Position numbers and translations under genes: made by a program. Positions 15,947-24,683 of a stretch of 64,000 nucleotides of DNA are shown here, piece after piece. How positions within the stretch are numbered: the first letter of the stretch is position 1; every line of letters starts with the position of its first letter. The notes beneath the pieces are model-generated. The model had not been told where the DNA came from, made no database searches, and worked only from the letters and a program-made list of their open reading frames with translations. This stretch comes from Pseudomonadota bacterium (lineage in GTDB: Bacteria; Desulfobacterota; Desulfovibrionia; Desulfovibrionales; Desulfovibrionaceae): contig JAEWQB010000006.1 of the NCBI GenBank assembly GCA_023460395.1, forward strand, positions 27,801-91,800, written 5' to 3'.

Positions 15947-18667
15947 ATGTCTCACATGGATCAGGCCTCGCTGCGCCGCTGGGAGGCGTTGTGCACGCAG
16001 GAAGAACCACCCCGTTGCCGCGCAGCCTGCCCGCTGCACGTAGACGCGAGGACGTTTTGCATCCACATGGCGGACGGCAAGCCCGATCAGGCATGGGCCG
16101 TTCTGTGCCGCACATTGCCCCTGCCCGCGTTGATGGCCCGCCTGTGTGACGCCCCCTGCCGTACCGCCTGTCTGCGCTCGGAAAAAGGCGGAGGCGTGGA
16201 GATGGCGGCCCTGGAACGCGCCTGCGCCAATGTGGCCCGGCGCACACCGCCGGTACACGCGGCTCCGGCTAAAGGATTTTCAGTGGCGGTACTGGGTGGA
16301 GATATTACCGCGCTGACCGCCGCATGGGATCTGGCCCGCAAGGGGCTTTCTCCGGTCGTGTACTGCTCCGGCGCGGCGAATGCGGTGCTGGAGGTATCCC
16401 GCCTCAATATACCACCTCACCTGCTCGAAACGACGCGTCCTCACGTGGAGACGGAACTTGCCAATTTACGCCGTCTCACCGTGGAATTCCGAGAAAATAT
16501 CGCAATTACCCCCCCTCTGCTGAATACCGCGTTGGCGGAATTTCAGGCGGTTTTCATCGCCCCGGAGGCATACCCGAAGCTGCTGACCGACGAACCAGCC
16601 CCAGATCCTGTGACGCTCGGCACTTCACGCGAACGGGTATTCGCCGCGCCCCCCCCTGCGGACGCCAGCCAAGCCGCGTCTGCCGTGTTTTTGGCAGCCT
16701 TGGGCCGGCGGGCCGCCCTTACCATAGAACGCCTCCACCAAGGCGCTTCCCTTGTCGCGGGCCGGGAACGGGAAGGAATTTTTGAAACCCCCTTGTTCAC
16801 CAATATTTCCAAAGTAACGGCGTGTGCTCCAGAGCCGATTCCCGAATCCGGCTATACACCGGACGCCGCCACTCGCGAGGCAGCCCGCTGCATCCGCTGC
16901 GAATGCATGGAGTGCGTGCGCAACTGCGCGTATCTGGCGGAATTCGGCAGCTATCCCAAGCAGTATACCCGGCGCATTTACAACAACGAATCCATTGTCA
17001 TGGGTACCCGGCAGGCCAATACGCTCATCAATTCCTGCATGGAGTGCGGCCTGTGCGCCAGCCTGTGCCCACAAGGATTCGACATGGGCGAACTCTGCCT
17101 CCAAGCACGCCGGGGTATGGTGCGCCGGGGGAAAATGCCCCAGTCCGCACACGAATTCGCTCTGTGGGACATGGATTTCGCCAACAGCGACGCCTGTGCC
17201 ATCGCCCGCCATCAGCCGGGCAGAACAGGCAGCGCATGGTTATTTTTTCCCGGTTGCCAACTGCCCGCATCGGACCCCGATTCCGTGGAACGAGCGTGGC
17301 ATTGGCTGCGGAAGACGCTCGCTCCGCACGGGCCTGAAGGCGTAGGATTGCTGCTGCGCTGTTGCGGCGCTCCGGCGCATTGGGCCGGACGTACCGAACG
17401 CTTTACGGAAACGCTACAGGCTCTGCGCGGAGCATGGAATGAATTGGGGTGCCCCCCCATTGTCACCCTGTGCCCTACCTGTACAGATACCCTGCGCCAG
17501 CACCTGCCCGAAGCGCAGGTGGTCACCTTTTGGGAACTGTACGCGCAACGCACAGAGTCGCATACCACTCCCCTTCCGGCTTCCAACTCGTCCTCCCTTC
17601 CCGCGCTGCCCGACCAGCCTCTGCTGCCCAGCCCCTGCGTATTACCCAGCCCCTGCGTATTGCACGACCCCTGCGGCACACGGCACAACCAACCGCTCCT
17701 CACCGCCATACGACAAATTCTGAGCACGCGGGGCATCGCCATCAGGGAACCGGAACGTAGCGGAGCGCTCACAGAATGCTGCGGGTTCGGTGGCCTTTCC
17801 GCAGCAGCGAATCCCACGCTGGGGAAAACGATTTCTCAAGGACGCGCGCAGCGTTTGCGCGACTGCGCCACTCCCCGTGCGGATGGCAGCGCAGGCCCGT
17901 GCGCAGTCCCCGGTACGGCAAATACATCGTCCACTTTCCCCTCGGCGTTCGCGTCCTCGGGGCCCGGCACATCCGGCACCTCTGCCGATGAAACATCCGA
18001 CGCGGGAAAGGACTCCGCCACGCCGGACACTGTGACCTACTGTGCCATGTGCCGCGACAGGTTGGCCGCGGAAGGGCTGCGCATCATGCATTTGCTGGAT
18101 ATCCTGCTGCCCGCGCCAGATTCCACAATGTTCCCGTCCCCTCTCCCCGGCAGATGTTGCGATGCGATTTCTCCCCGGCATGCTTTGCAAAACGATCCCG
18201 CCGCACGGCCCGCACCCGGATATTCGCAACGGAGAGAAAACCGTGCCCGGCTGCGCGAACACCTTATCACCACGGAATGGCAAGAGGCGGGCACCCCCGC
18301 CGCCCCATATATGAGCCTGTGCGTGGAATACACGGCGCAAGCCGCCCAGCGAATGGAAGAGCGGCGCATACTGGACACCGATGTACGAAAAGTGCTGCTC
18401 CATGCCCGCGACACCGAACGCTGGCTGGAGCACACTCCGGGGCACCCGGCAGGTACGGATTCCGCCAGCGTTCCCGCCAGCGCGAACGCGCTCCTACCTC
18501 CCGCTGAAAAACCGCGCCGCCTCGCTTCATTGCGTCCGGTTACCGTCACATATTGGGTGGAGTATGCCATGCGAGACGAAATCTTTATTGTCCACAATGT
18601 GTGGAGCCACCGCATGCGCCCCATTCCGCCCCGCAAAGGCCGGATGCATACCGAGAGGAACGCATGA
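15947..18667 (+). CDS. FAD/dicluster Fe-S oxidoreductase with two CCG domains
   Basis: A 906-residue multidomain protein. The N-terminus has Cys-rich segments like the glutamate-synthase small subunit (CRAACPLHVDARTF and CDAPCRTACLR), then a degenerate FAD/NAD Rossmann motif (VAVLGGDITALTAA, about 108-121). Two [4Fe-4S] motifs follow (CIRCECMECVRNC about 315-327, CMECGLCASLCP about 364-375). Then come heterodisulfide-reductase-type CCG cysteines: FFPGCQ, RCCGAPAHW, CPTC, HDPCG, ECCGFGG, CAMC. A Ser/Pro/Ala-rich insert lies at about 645-690. I recall a homologue beside mop in D. vulgaris. It is the likely electron acceptor of Mop or a thiol/disulfide-linked redox hub, which is inference. Confidence 0.82.
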   Translation: MSHMDQASLRRWEALCTQEEPPRCRAACPLHVDARTFCIHMADGKPDQAWAVLCRTLPLPALMARLCDAPCRTACLRSEKGGGVEMAALERACANVARRTPPVHAAPAKGFSVAVLGGDITALTAAWDLARKGLSPVVYCSGAANAVLEVSRLNIPPHLLETTRPHVETELANLRRLTVEFRENIAITPPLLNTALAEFQAVFIAPEAYPKLLTDEPAPDPVTLGTSRERVFAAPPPADASQAASAVFLAALGRRAALTIERLHQGASLVAGREREGIFETPLFTNISKVTACAPEPIPESGYTPDAATREAARCIRCECMECVRNCAYLAEFGSYPKQYTRRIYNNESIVMGTRQANTLINSCMECGLCASLCPQGFDMGELCLQARRGMVRRGKMPQSAHEFALWDMDFANSDACAIARHQPGRTGSAWLFFPGCQLPASDPDSVERAWHWLRKTLAPHGPEGVGLLLRCCGAPAHWAGRTERFTETLQALRGAWNELGCPPIVTLCPTCTDTLRQHLPEAQVVTFWELYAQRTESHTTPLPASNSSSLPALPDQPLLPSPCVLPSPCVLHDPCGTRHNQPLLTAIRQILSTRGIAIREPERSGALTECCGFGGLSAAANPTLGKTISQGRAQRLRDCATPRADGSAGPCAVPGTANTSSTFPSAFASSGPGTSGTSADETSDAGKDSATPDTVTYCAMCRDRLAAEGLRIMHLLDILLPAPDSTMFPSPLPGRCCDAISPRHALQNDPAARPAPGYSQRRENRARLREHLITTEWQEAGTPAAPYMSLCVEYTAQAAQRMEERRILDTDVRKVLLHARDTERWLEHTPGHPAGTDSASVPASANALLPPAEKPRRLASLRPVTVTYWVEYAMRDEIFIVHNVWSHRMRPIPPRKGRMHTERNA
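17628..17663 (+). repeat. Tandem 18-bp repeat inside the dicluster oxidoreductase gene
   Basis: The unit CCCAGCCCCTGCGTATTA occurs twice in tandem and encodes PSPCVL twice, just before the functional CCG motif HDPCG. It looks like replication slippage in a linker and stays in frame. Confidence 0.7.
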
Positions 18668-18879
18668 GCGCCTTAAAAATTTTAGACAAAACCTATTCCG
18701 AGTGGGTCTGCGCCACGTGCGGAAAACCGCTAGCGCTCGCCCCTGTGGAACTGGAATATATGGAAAGTCTATTTACCGTGGAACTGCCCTGCTGCGCTGA
18801 ATGCGGCTTTGTTCTTATTCCAGAAGACCTTGCTCTGGGAAAAATGGCGGAAGTGGAGAGCCTGCTGGAGGATAAATGA
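18664..18879 (+). CDS. Small Cys-rich redox-type protein (DVU_1557-like)
   Basis: A 71-residue protein whose ATG overlaps the preceding stop codon (ATGA). It has two CxxC-like pairs, CATCGKP near residue 17 and CCAECG near residue 43, which could bind zinc or an Fe-S centre or act as thiols. I recall the NCBI family name DVU_1557 family redox protein for a gene at this position in D. vulgaris; this was not checked. It is tightly coupled to the large oxidoreductase and may be its partner. Confidence 0.75.
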   Translation: MSALKILDKTYSEWVCATCGKPLALAPVELEYMESLFTVELPCCAECGFVLIPEDLALGKMAEVESLLEDK

Positions 18880-18949
18880 ACCCGACCCCCGCTATGGCGG
18901 CACCGCTGCCTCTGCCGCACCCCAAGCGTTCACGAAAGAAGAGGGCCGC

Positions 18950-19753
18950 ATGAACACATATGAAAACCTGCCCCCGGCTCTTCTCCCTTCGACTTCGCCC
19001 GATTCCGCGACAATGCCCCTGTGGATGCGCCCATCCATGCGTGAAGCCGCCGGAGACACGCTCCGCCCCGGCGGATTTTCCCTTACAGACCGGCTGGCGG
19101 AACTTGCCGGAATAGCGCCGGGATGGCGGGTATTGGACGCTGGCTGCGGACTAGGAGCCTCTGTACTGCGATTACGTCAACGATACGGTGCCACCTCTAT
19201 AGGGACAGATCGGTCCATCCGGCAAATAGCCGCCGCCCGTTCAGCGGTGCCTCACGCCCCTCTGCTGGTAGCGGACACGTTCCGGCTGCCATTTCGCCCG
19301 CAATCCATGCACATGGTTCTCTGTGAATGCGCACTCTCGCTACTGCCCAATCCCAAAGCGGCGCTGCATGGCTTCCACACCGTGCTCGCTCCCGGAGGCC
19401 TGCTCGGCCTTACCGACCTCTACCTGAGAGAGTCCGGCAACTCCGGGTGTGCCGAAAAAATTTCCCCGCCTTCTCATCACGACCACGTGCCCCCTCCTCC
19501 CGGTTCCTGTCTCGGATGGAACGCCACGCGTGACGCTCTTGAACAGATGCTCCACGAGACGGGGTTCCGCATCCGCATTTTTGAAGATCACTCACCGTTA
19601 TTGGGCGAACTAGCCGCCCGGCTGGTCTTTGCCGGAGAATCCCCCTGCGGGTTATTACCCGCGTCCCCCAGTTCCCCATGTCCCACGTGTTCCCCCCCAG
19701 CCGCGCTCCGGGTACGGCCCGGCTATTTTTTACTGCTGGCGGAACGTTCCTGA
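18950..19753 (+). CDS. SAM-dependent methyltransferase (DVU_1556-like)
   Basis: 267 residues from the ATG at 18950, which has an AAAGAAGAGGG site upstream. The class I motif VLDAGCGLGASVLRLRQ (motif I) is followed by GTDRS (motif II acidic) and LVADTFRLPFRPQSMHMVLCECALSLLPN (motifs III/IV), as in Methyltransf_11 proteins. The acceptor is unknown. The position beside a radical SAM gene in a molybdenum-enzyme operon suggests action on a cofactor or small molecule; I recall the name TrsM for this family. Confidence 0.83.
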   Translation: MNTYENLPPALLPSTSPDSATMPLWMRPSMREAAGDTLRPGGFSLTDRLAELAGIAPGWRVLDAGCGLGASVLRLRQRYGATSIGTDRSIRQIAAARSAVPHAPLLVADTFRLPFRPQSMHMVLCECALSLLPNPKAALHGFHTVLAPGGLLGLTDLYLRESGNSGCAEKISPPSHHDHVPPPPGSCLGWNATRDALEQMLHETGFRIRIFEDHSPLLGELAARLVFAGESPCGLLPASPSSPCPTCSPPAALRVRPGYFLLLAERS

Positions 19754-19775
19754 ATCCCCCGCAAGGAGAACGCAT

Positions 19776-20231
19776 ATGTTATCTGATTCCTCGCTCAGGC
19801 TTATGGCTCTTGCCGGACAAGGTTTCTGTTGCAGCCAAATTTTGCTATTGCTCGCACTGGAAGACATGGGCCATGAAAATTCTGAACTGATACGTGCCAT
19901 CGCGGGCCTGTGCAACGGCATGGGCGACTGCGACGGGCCGTGCGGCATACTCTCCGGCGGATCATGCCTGCTGGCGCTCTACACCGCCAAGGGCACGCCT
20001 GACGAAGTAGCCGACGAGCGGCTTTCCCTGCTGCAAGAAAGCTTTCGCGACTGGTTCGTCGAATCTACCGCGCAGTATGGCGGTATCACATGCGGCGAGA
20101 TTACCGGCGGAAACTGCCGCACGCCCGATCCTTCCCGCTGTGGCACCTTATTGGGAGCGGCACACTCGCGGTTGCAAGATATTCTTCGTGAAAATGGGCT
20201 TGATCCTTACACCGGTCCCGAAGCATACTAA
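19776..20231 (+). CDS. C-GCAxxG-C-C family protein
   Basis: 151 residues from the ATG at 19776 with an AAGGAGA site. The Cys spacing fits the C_GCAxxG_C_C redox family: FCCSQI near residue 18, then CNGMGDCDGPCGILSGG near residues 47-64 and CGEITGGNCRTPDPSRC near residues 109-125. These proteins are thought to hold a metal or act as a redox-active thiol protein and often lie beside oxidoreductases. It lies between the methyltransferase and radical SAM genes. Confidence 0.85.
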   Translation: MLSDSSLRLMALAGQGFCCSQILLLLALEDMGHENSELIRAIAGLCNGMGDCDGPCGILSGGSCLLALYTAKGTPDEVADERLSLLQESFRDWFVESTAQYGGITCGEITGGNCRTPDPSRCGTLLGAAHSRLQDILRENGLDPYTGPEAY

Positions 20232-20255
20232 CAAGCACAGATACCGGAGAATATC

Positions 20256-21836
20256 ATGTCCGAACCCCGCTCTCACCCCGCTTTTAGCGCATTGCTCCCC
20301 GCCCGCCGGGCCAGCGTGTGTCCGGTGTGCCTTGCCCGTGTTCCCGCCCGGCATGAAGCGGAGGGAGATACCGTCTATATTGTTAAACGCTGCCCGGAGC
20401 ATGGCGAGTTCCGTGCGCCCGTGTGGCGCGGCACTCCCGCCATTACGAGCTGGTCGCGTCCCAAGCTTCCCACACCTCCGGCACCGGAGTCCGCTCCGCG
20501 TCAGGGCTGCCCGTATGACTGCGGCCTGTGCGCTCAACACCGGCAGCATACCTGCACGGTGCTGCTGGAGATAACGTCGCGCTGTAATCTGCACTGTGCG
20601 TACTGTTTTGCCAGCGCGGGGGAAAACCACGGTCAGCCGGACATCTCCGCTGATCTTTCCTACGCGGATATTGTCCGGCTCATGGACGCCGTGCGGCAGG
20701 CTTCCGGCCCGTGTAACGTACAGCTCTCCGGCGGAGAACCGACCATGCGGGACGATCTGTGCGAACTGGTTGCCGCAGCCAAGGCCCGCTTTCCCTTTGT
20801 GCAACTGAACACAAACGGGCTGCGCATCGCGCGGGATATCACATTGGCAAAACGGCTGGCCGGGGCCGGACTGGATTCCGTTTTTCTACAATTCGACGGC
20901 ACCACGGACGCCATTCACACCGCATTGCGCGGCGCTCCGTTGCTGGAAGAAAAATGCCGCGCCATCCGCCTGCTTGGGGAAGCGGGAATAGGGGTTGTGC
21001 TGGTGCCCACCGTGGTACCGGGCGTGAACGATCATAATATCGGCGCACTGTTACAATTTGCGGCGGGGCATTCTCCCATCGTGCGGGGACTTCATTTTCA
21101 ACCGGTAAGCCATTTTGGACGTTATCCACATATGGAATGCTCGCCCGGCGGACCGCCAGATTCCGCTCGTATCACTCTGCCCGAAATTATGTGTGGTATG
21201 GAAACGCAAACCAACGGGCTTGTTTCCGCAGAAGATTTTCTGCCCCCCGGCTGCGAACACGCGCTGTGCTCTTTCCACGCAAATTATCTGGTTCGGGAAG
21301 ATGGCAGTCTGCAACGGCTCTCCGTTCGCCGTTCCGCCTGCTCGTGCGAACCCAAACCCGCCAGCGAGGGCGCGGACGCATCTAAAGCCTTTGTCAGACG
21401 CCAATGGTCCGCCCCCAGCCAACCCGCCGCGCACCATGAAAACAGCCAAACCACACCAATAGCATCCTCCGCCCGGCAGGGTACTTCAGTCCCCGTCACC
21501 CCAAAGGTGGGCTGCTGCGGGGAAAACACCCATACGGCGGACCAATCACGCGTTCCCAATGATCTGGAGCAGTTTCTCTCCCGTGCCGCGACCCATGTGC
21601 TGGCAATTTCCGCCATGGCCTTTCAGGATGTCTGGAATCTTGACCTTGAACGATTGCAGGGTTGCTGCATCCACGTTGCCGTACCGGAACTCGCCGCCAC
21701 AGCACTGGCGGACGGGCACACCGTAACCGGCGGACGGCTGGTTCCCTTTTGCGCGTGGAACTGCACGGCGGCAGACGGAACCCCGCTGCACCGCCCGGCC
21801 CGTACCTTCGCTCCCTGTTTTTCCGAGGTAACTTAG
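20256..21836 (+). CDS. Radical SAM protein, MJ0619/TrsS-like
   Basis: A 526-residue protein. An N-terminal CPVC...CPEHG module (about 22-47), probably zinc-binding, precedes CPYDCGLC and the radical SAM motif CNLHCAYC (about 109-116, CX3CX2C). The SAM-binding LSGGEPTMRDDL follows near residue 155. The C-terminus (DVWNLDLERLQGCC, then LVPFCAWN) resembles the MJ0619 group of archaeal radical SAM methylases used in pterin methylation. A 60-residue low-complexity insert (about 365-425) interrupts the C-terminal part. I recall the name TrsS for this family, some members of which are selenoproteins; no in-frame UGA is seen here. The substrate is unknown. Confidence 0.85.
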   Translation: MSEPRSHPAFSALLPARRASVCPVCLARVPARHEAEGDTVYIVKRCPEHGEFRAPVWRGTPAITSWSRPKLPTPPAPESAPRQGCPYDCGLCAQHRQHTCTVLLEITSRCNLHCAYCFASAGENHGQPDISADLSYADIVRLMDAVRQASGPCNVQLSGGEPTMRDDLCELVAAAKARFPFVQLNTNGLRIARDITLAKRLAGAGLDSVFLQFDGTTDAIHTALRGAPLLEEKCRAIRLLGEAGIGVVLVPTVVPGVNDHNIGALLQFAAGHSPIVRGLHFQPVSHFGRYPHMECSPGGPPDSARITLPEIMCGMETQTNGLVSAEDFLPPGCEHALCSFHANYLVREDGSLQRLSVRRSACSCEPKPASEGADASKAFVRRQWSAPSQPAAHHENSQTTPIASSARQGTSVPVTPKVGCCGENTHTADQSRVPNDLEQFLSRAATHVLAISAMAFQDVWNLDLERLQGCCIHVAVPELAATALADGHTVTGGRLVPFCAWNCTAADGTPLHRPARTFAPCFSEVT

Positions 21837-23617
21837 TGCCCCCTTCCGCCCGCCATACGCCCCCCGGTCCGCCTGTCGGTGACGGCGGCACCACTGCGCC
21901 CGCCTCTCAGACGCGCGCCGAACCGCTGTTTCCAAAGTCTTCCGGGCAGCACTCCGACGCTACGGCACCTTGCGCCACAGCGGCAGGGGAAGCTCCTGCG
22001 CCCAAAGACCACCACCGCGCCGGATTGGTGTCTTCCGCCGCGGCTAACGCATCGACCTCTCTTGCCTCCTTCCCCTTCAGCACCCCGCTTCCAGCACAGC
22101 CTCACCCGCTGCAGAAAGCCGCAAAGGCCGCTCCCAAGCCCCTTATGCCGCTGGACACCATCATGGCCCGGCGCATGAATATTTCCCCGGAAATCTACCG
22201 TAAACTGACCCCGGAACAGTTGGAAACATGGCAATGCGCACGTGTCCGCGAAACCTTGGCGCAGGCCCGTGTGTACAGTCCCCACTACGCCCTCATGCTG
22301 GCAAGCTCCCCGCCCGGAGCCATCCGCCATTACGCGGATATGGCTCTTCTCCCGCGCATGAGCGCGTGGGATCTTCGGGAATACGGCCTTTCCATGCTCT
22401 GTGTTTCACAAGATGAGATAGCACGCGTGGTCACGCTGCACACCTCCGGCACTTCCGGCAAACCCAAACGATTGTTTTTTTCTCAGAGCGACTTAGACGC
22501 CACCACGGAATTTTTTACAGAAGGCATGCGCTCCGTGGCACAGCCGGGGGAACGAGTGCTGGCCCTGCTACCGGACGACCGCCCCTCCAGCGTGGGCAGA
22601 CTGCTGGCCCAGTCTATCTCCCGCATGGGCGCACGGCCTTTGACGGGGAATGTCACCATGGGCGGTGAGGCCCTTGCCCATATGGCGTACACCAATGGTG
22701 TACGCGCCATTGTGGGCTCTCCCATGCATTTGCGTCTTTTCGCCCTTGGCTGGCAGGCGCTGAAGTTGCCCCCCGGTCATATCCACACGGCCCTACTCTG
22801 CTGGGACGCCATCCCCCGTGCCGTTACCCGGCTGCTGCACAGCGTGCTGGGCTGCCGCACGCTGGCCCACTGGGGAATGACCGAAACGGGGCTGGGGGGC
22901 GCACTCTCCTGCACGGAAAATTCCGGCATGCACCTTCGTGAGGCAGACCTGCTGGTAGAAATTACCGACGTCAGAACGGGCCGCCCCCTGCCTGTCGGGG
23001 AATGGGGAGAGATCACCATTACGACTCTCTGCCGCTGCGCCATGCCGCTCATCCGCTACCGCACGGGGGACGCGGGACGCCTACTACCCGGTTCCTGCCC
23101 CTGCGGCAGCCGAATGCGCAGGCTGGACTTCAGCCCCGGACGCTTCGCGGATGTCATACAGCTCCCCAGCGGTGCGCATTTACGCCCGTTGGACATTGAA
23201 GAAGCGTTGCTCCCCATTCACGAATTAGCCGACTACCACGCCTCATGGCACGAAGCACGGCAACACGCGATATTGAATCAGGAAAAAACACCCCCGCAAG
23301 CGAATCCCACGCTGCGCGTGACGCTGCTCTTTCCCCCGACCGCCGTGGCTACGGAAGCTTCCCTGCTACGGCAAAAAGCACAACAGCGCCTTGTGGGCAT
23401 TCCCCAGTTAGGTCCCCTTCTCGCACGCGGCACCGTTCGGCTGGAACTGGCAACGGACGTACTTGACCCCAAAGCCCACGACTTTTCCAAACGCCGCATC
23501 GTTCAGGATTCCCCCGGCTCCCAACCCGCTGCCCGCACAGACGCCCAAACGACCGACACCACCGACACCGCCGCGCTGCGCATATGGACGGCGACCAAAC
23601 AAAGGGACCAGCAATGA
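21836..23617 (+). CDS. PaaK-like AMP-dependent CoA ligase (DVU_1553-like)
   Basis: 593 residues from a GTG at 21836 that overlaps the TAG of the radical SAM gene by one base and has a GAGG site. The core starts near MPLDTIMARRM; an ATG there (22145) is an alternative start. The first 100 residues are Pro/Ala/Ser-rich and look like added linker. The adenylation motifs are TLHTSGTSGKPKRLFFSQ, HWGMTETGLGGALSC and YRTGDAGRLLPGSCPCGSR, closest in style to phenylacetate-CoA ligases. It should activate an acid as acyl-AMP and acyl-CoA. Beside an aldehyde oxidoreductase it could activate or recycle the carboxylate product, which is inference. Confidence 0.82.
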   Translation: MPPSARHTPPGPPVGDGGTTAPASQTRAEPLFPKSSGQHSDATAPCATAAGEAPAPKDHHRAGLVSSAAANASTSLASFPFSTPLPAQPHPLQKAAKAAPKPLMPLDTIMARRMNISPEIYRKLTPEQLETWQCARVRETLAQARVYSPHYALMLASSPPGAIRHYADMALLPRMSAWDLREYGLSMLCVSQDEIARVVTLHTSGTSGKPKRLFFSQSDLDATTEFFTEGMRSVAQPGERVLALLPDDRPSSVGRLLAQSISRMGARPLTGNVTMGGEALAHMAYTNGVRAIVGSPMHLRLFALGWQALKLPPGHIHTALLCWDAIPRAVTRLLHSVLGCRTLAHWGMTETGLGGALSCTENSGMHLREADLLVEITDVRTGRPLPVGEWGEITITTLCRCAMPLIRYRTGDAGRLLPGSCPCGSRMRRLDFSPGRFADVIQLPSGAHLRPLDIEEALLPIHELADYHASWHEARQHAILNQEKTPPQANPTLRVTLLFPPTAVATEASLLRQKAQQRLVGIPQLGPLLARGTVRLELATDVLDPKAHDFSKRRIVQDSPGSQPAARTDAQTTDTTDTAALRIWTATKQRDQQ

Positions 23618-24681
23618 CACTCTTTTTAGAAGAAATTTGCCGGTTGTTGGAAGCTGGCAACGAGCTTGCCGTGCTCACCATTGCCAGCCAGTCCGGCTCC
23701 ACCCCGCGCGAAAGCGGAGCGAAAATGGCTGTGCTGCGTGACGGCTCTATTGTGGGCACCGTGGGTGGTGGACTGGTGGAAGCGCAATGTATGCGTTTGG
23801 GCCGCGTCCTGCTGGAAGAGCCTACCGCATCTTCCTCCGCTTCTGAGGCAAACGCCGCAGTATGCCACTTCGACCTGACCAACGAACAGGCAGCCAAAGC
23901 CGCCATGGTCTGCGGCGGACGCCTTACCGTGGTGGCGGAACGGTTTTCTCCGCCACCCCCGCATGCTGCCGACGAAAAGCACTCCGGCTACGCGGCGCTC
24001 TGCCACGTGCGAAATATCCTGCGCACAGGGCAGCCATGCGGGCTGAAAACCACCTACGCATGGGTGGGCAGCCCACCCCGAAACCTTGCGGAAAGCCGTA
24101 CAGGCATGCACTCCATGCGCGTCACCGCCCACCGTCTCGTTCCGCCTATGGCAACAGCGCAGGCCATGCTGGCGTGCCCGGAAACAGGCTGCCAGTTCTC
24201 CGAAAACTTCGCTCCCCCGCCCCGTCTGTTCATTTTCGGTGCCGGTCACGTGGCCCAGCCTACCGCGGCATTTGCCGCCGCAGTGGGATTTTCCGTTACC
24301 GTACTCGATGACCGGGAAGAATTCGCCTGCCCGCAACGCTTTCCGCAAGCGCAAACACGCGTGCTTTGCGACTTTGCCCATGCGCTGGCAGATGTCGCCA
24401 TCTTGCCTGACGACTCTCTCGTCATCATGACACGCGGGCATCTTCACGACCGCACAGTGCTGCGTCAGGCTCTGACCACTCCTGCCCGTTACGTGGGAAT
24501 GATCGGCAGTAAAAGCAAACGCGACACACTTTACGACTCTCTGCGCGCGGAGGGCGTGGCAGAAGAAAGCATCGCCCGCTGTCACTGCCCCATAGGACTG
24601 CCTCTTGGCGGGCGCACCCCAGAAGAAATAGGCATTAGCATTGTGGCGGAACTAATCCGTCACCGCGTTGCCGGGGCGTAA
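23614..24681 (+). CDS. xdhC: XdhC-family molybdenum-enzyme maturation factor
   Basis: 355 residues from the ATG at 23614, whose ATGA overlaps the preceding stop. The N-terminal XdhC domain has TIASQSGSTPRESGAKMAV and GTVGGGLVEAQC (about 24-65). The C-terminal Rossmann domain has LFIFGAGHVAQPTAAFAA, TVLDDREEFACPQRFP and YVGMIGSKSKRD, ending with PIGLPLGGRTPEEIGISI. XdhC proteins bind and sulfurate molybdopterin and deliver it to xanthine-oxidase-family enzymes, so this should mature Mop. A short Ser/Ala insert near residue 75 is unusual. Confidence 0.93.
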   Translation: MTLFLEEICRLLEAGNELAVLTIASQSGSTPRESGAKMAVLRDGSIVGTVGGGLVEAQCMRLGRVLLEEPTASSSASEANAAVCHFDLTNEQAAKAAMVCGGRLTVVAERFSPPPPHAADEKHSGYAALCHVRNILRTGQPCGLKTTYAWVGSPPRNLAESRTGMHSMRVTAHRLVPPMATAQAMLACPETGCQFSENFAPPPRLFIFGAGHVAQPTAAFAAAVGFSVTVLDDREEFACPQRFPQAQTRVLCDFAHALADVAILPDDSLVIMTRGHLHDRTVLRQALTTPARYVGMIGSKSKRDTLYDSLRAEGVAEESIARCHCPIGLPLGGRTPEEIGISIVAELIRHRVAGA

Positions 24682-24683
24682 CC

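Noticed and set aside
21662..21835. An upstream extension of the CoA-ligase frame inside the radical SAM gene
   Set aside because: It overlaps conserved radical SAM C-terminal coding sequence; a GTG with GAGG at 21836 gives the usual one-base overlap.
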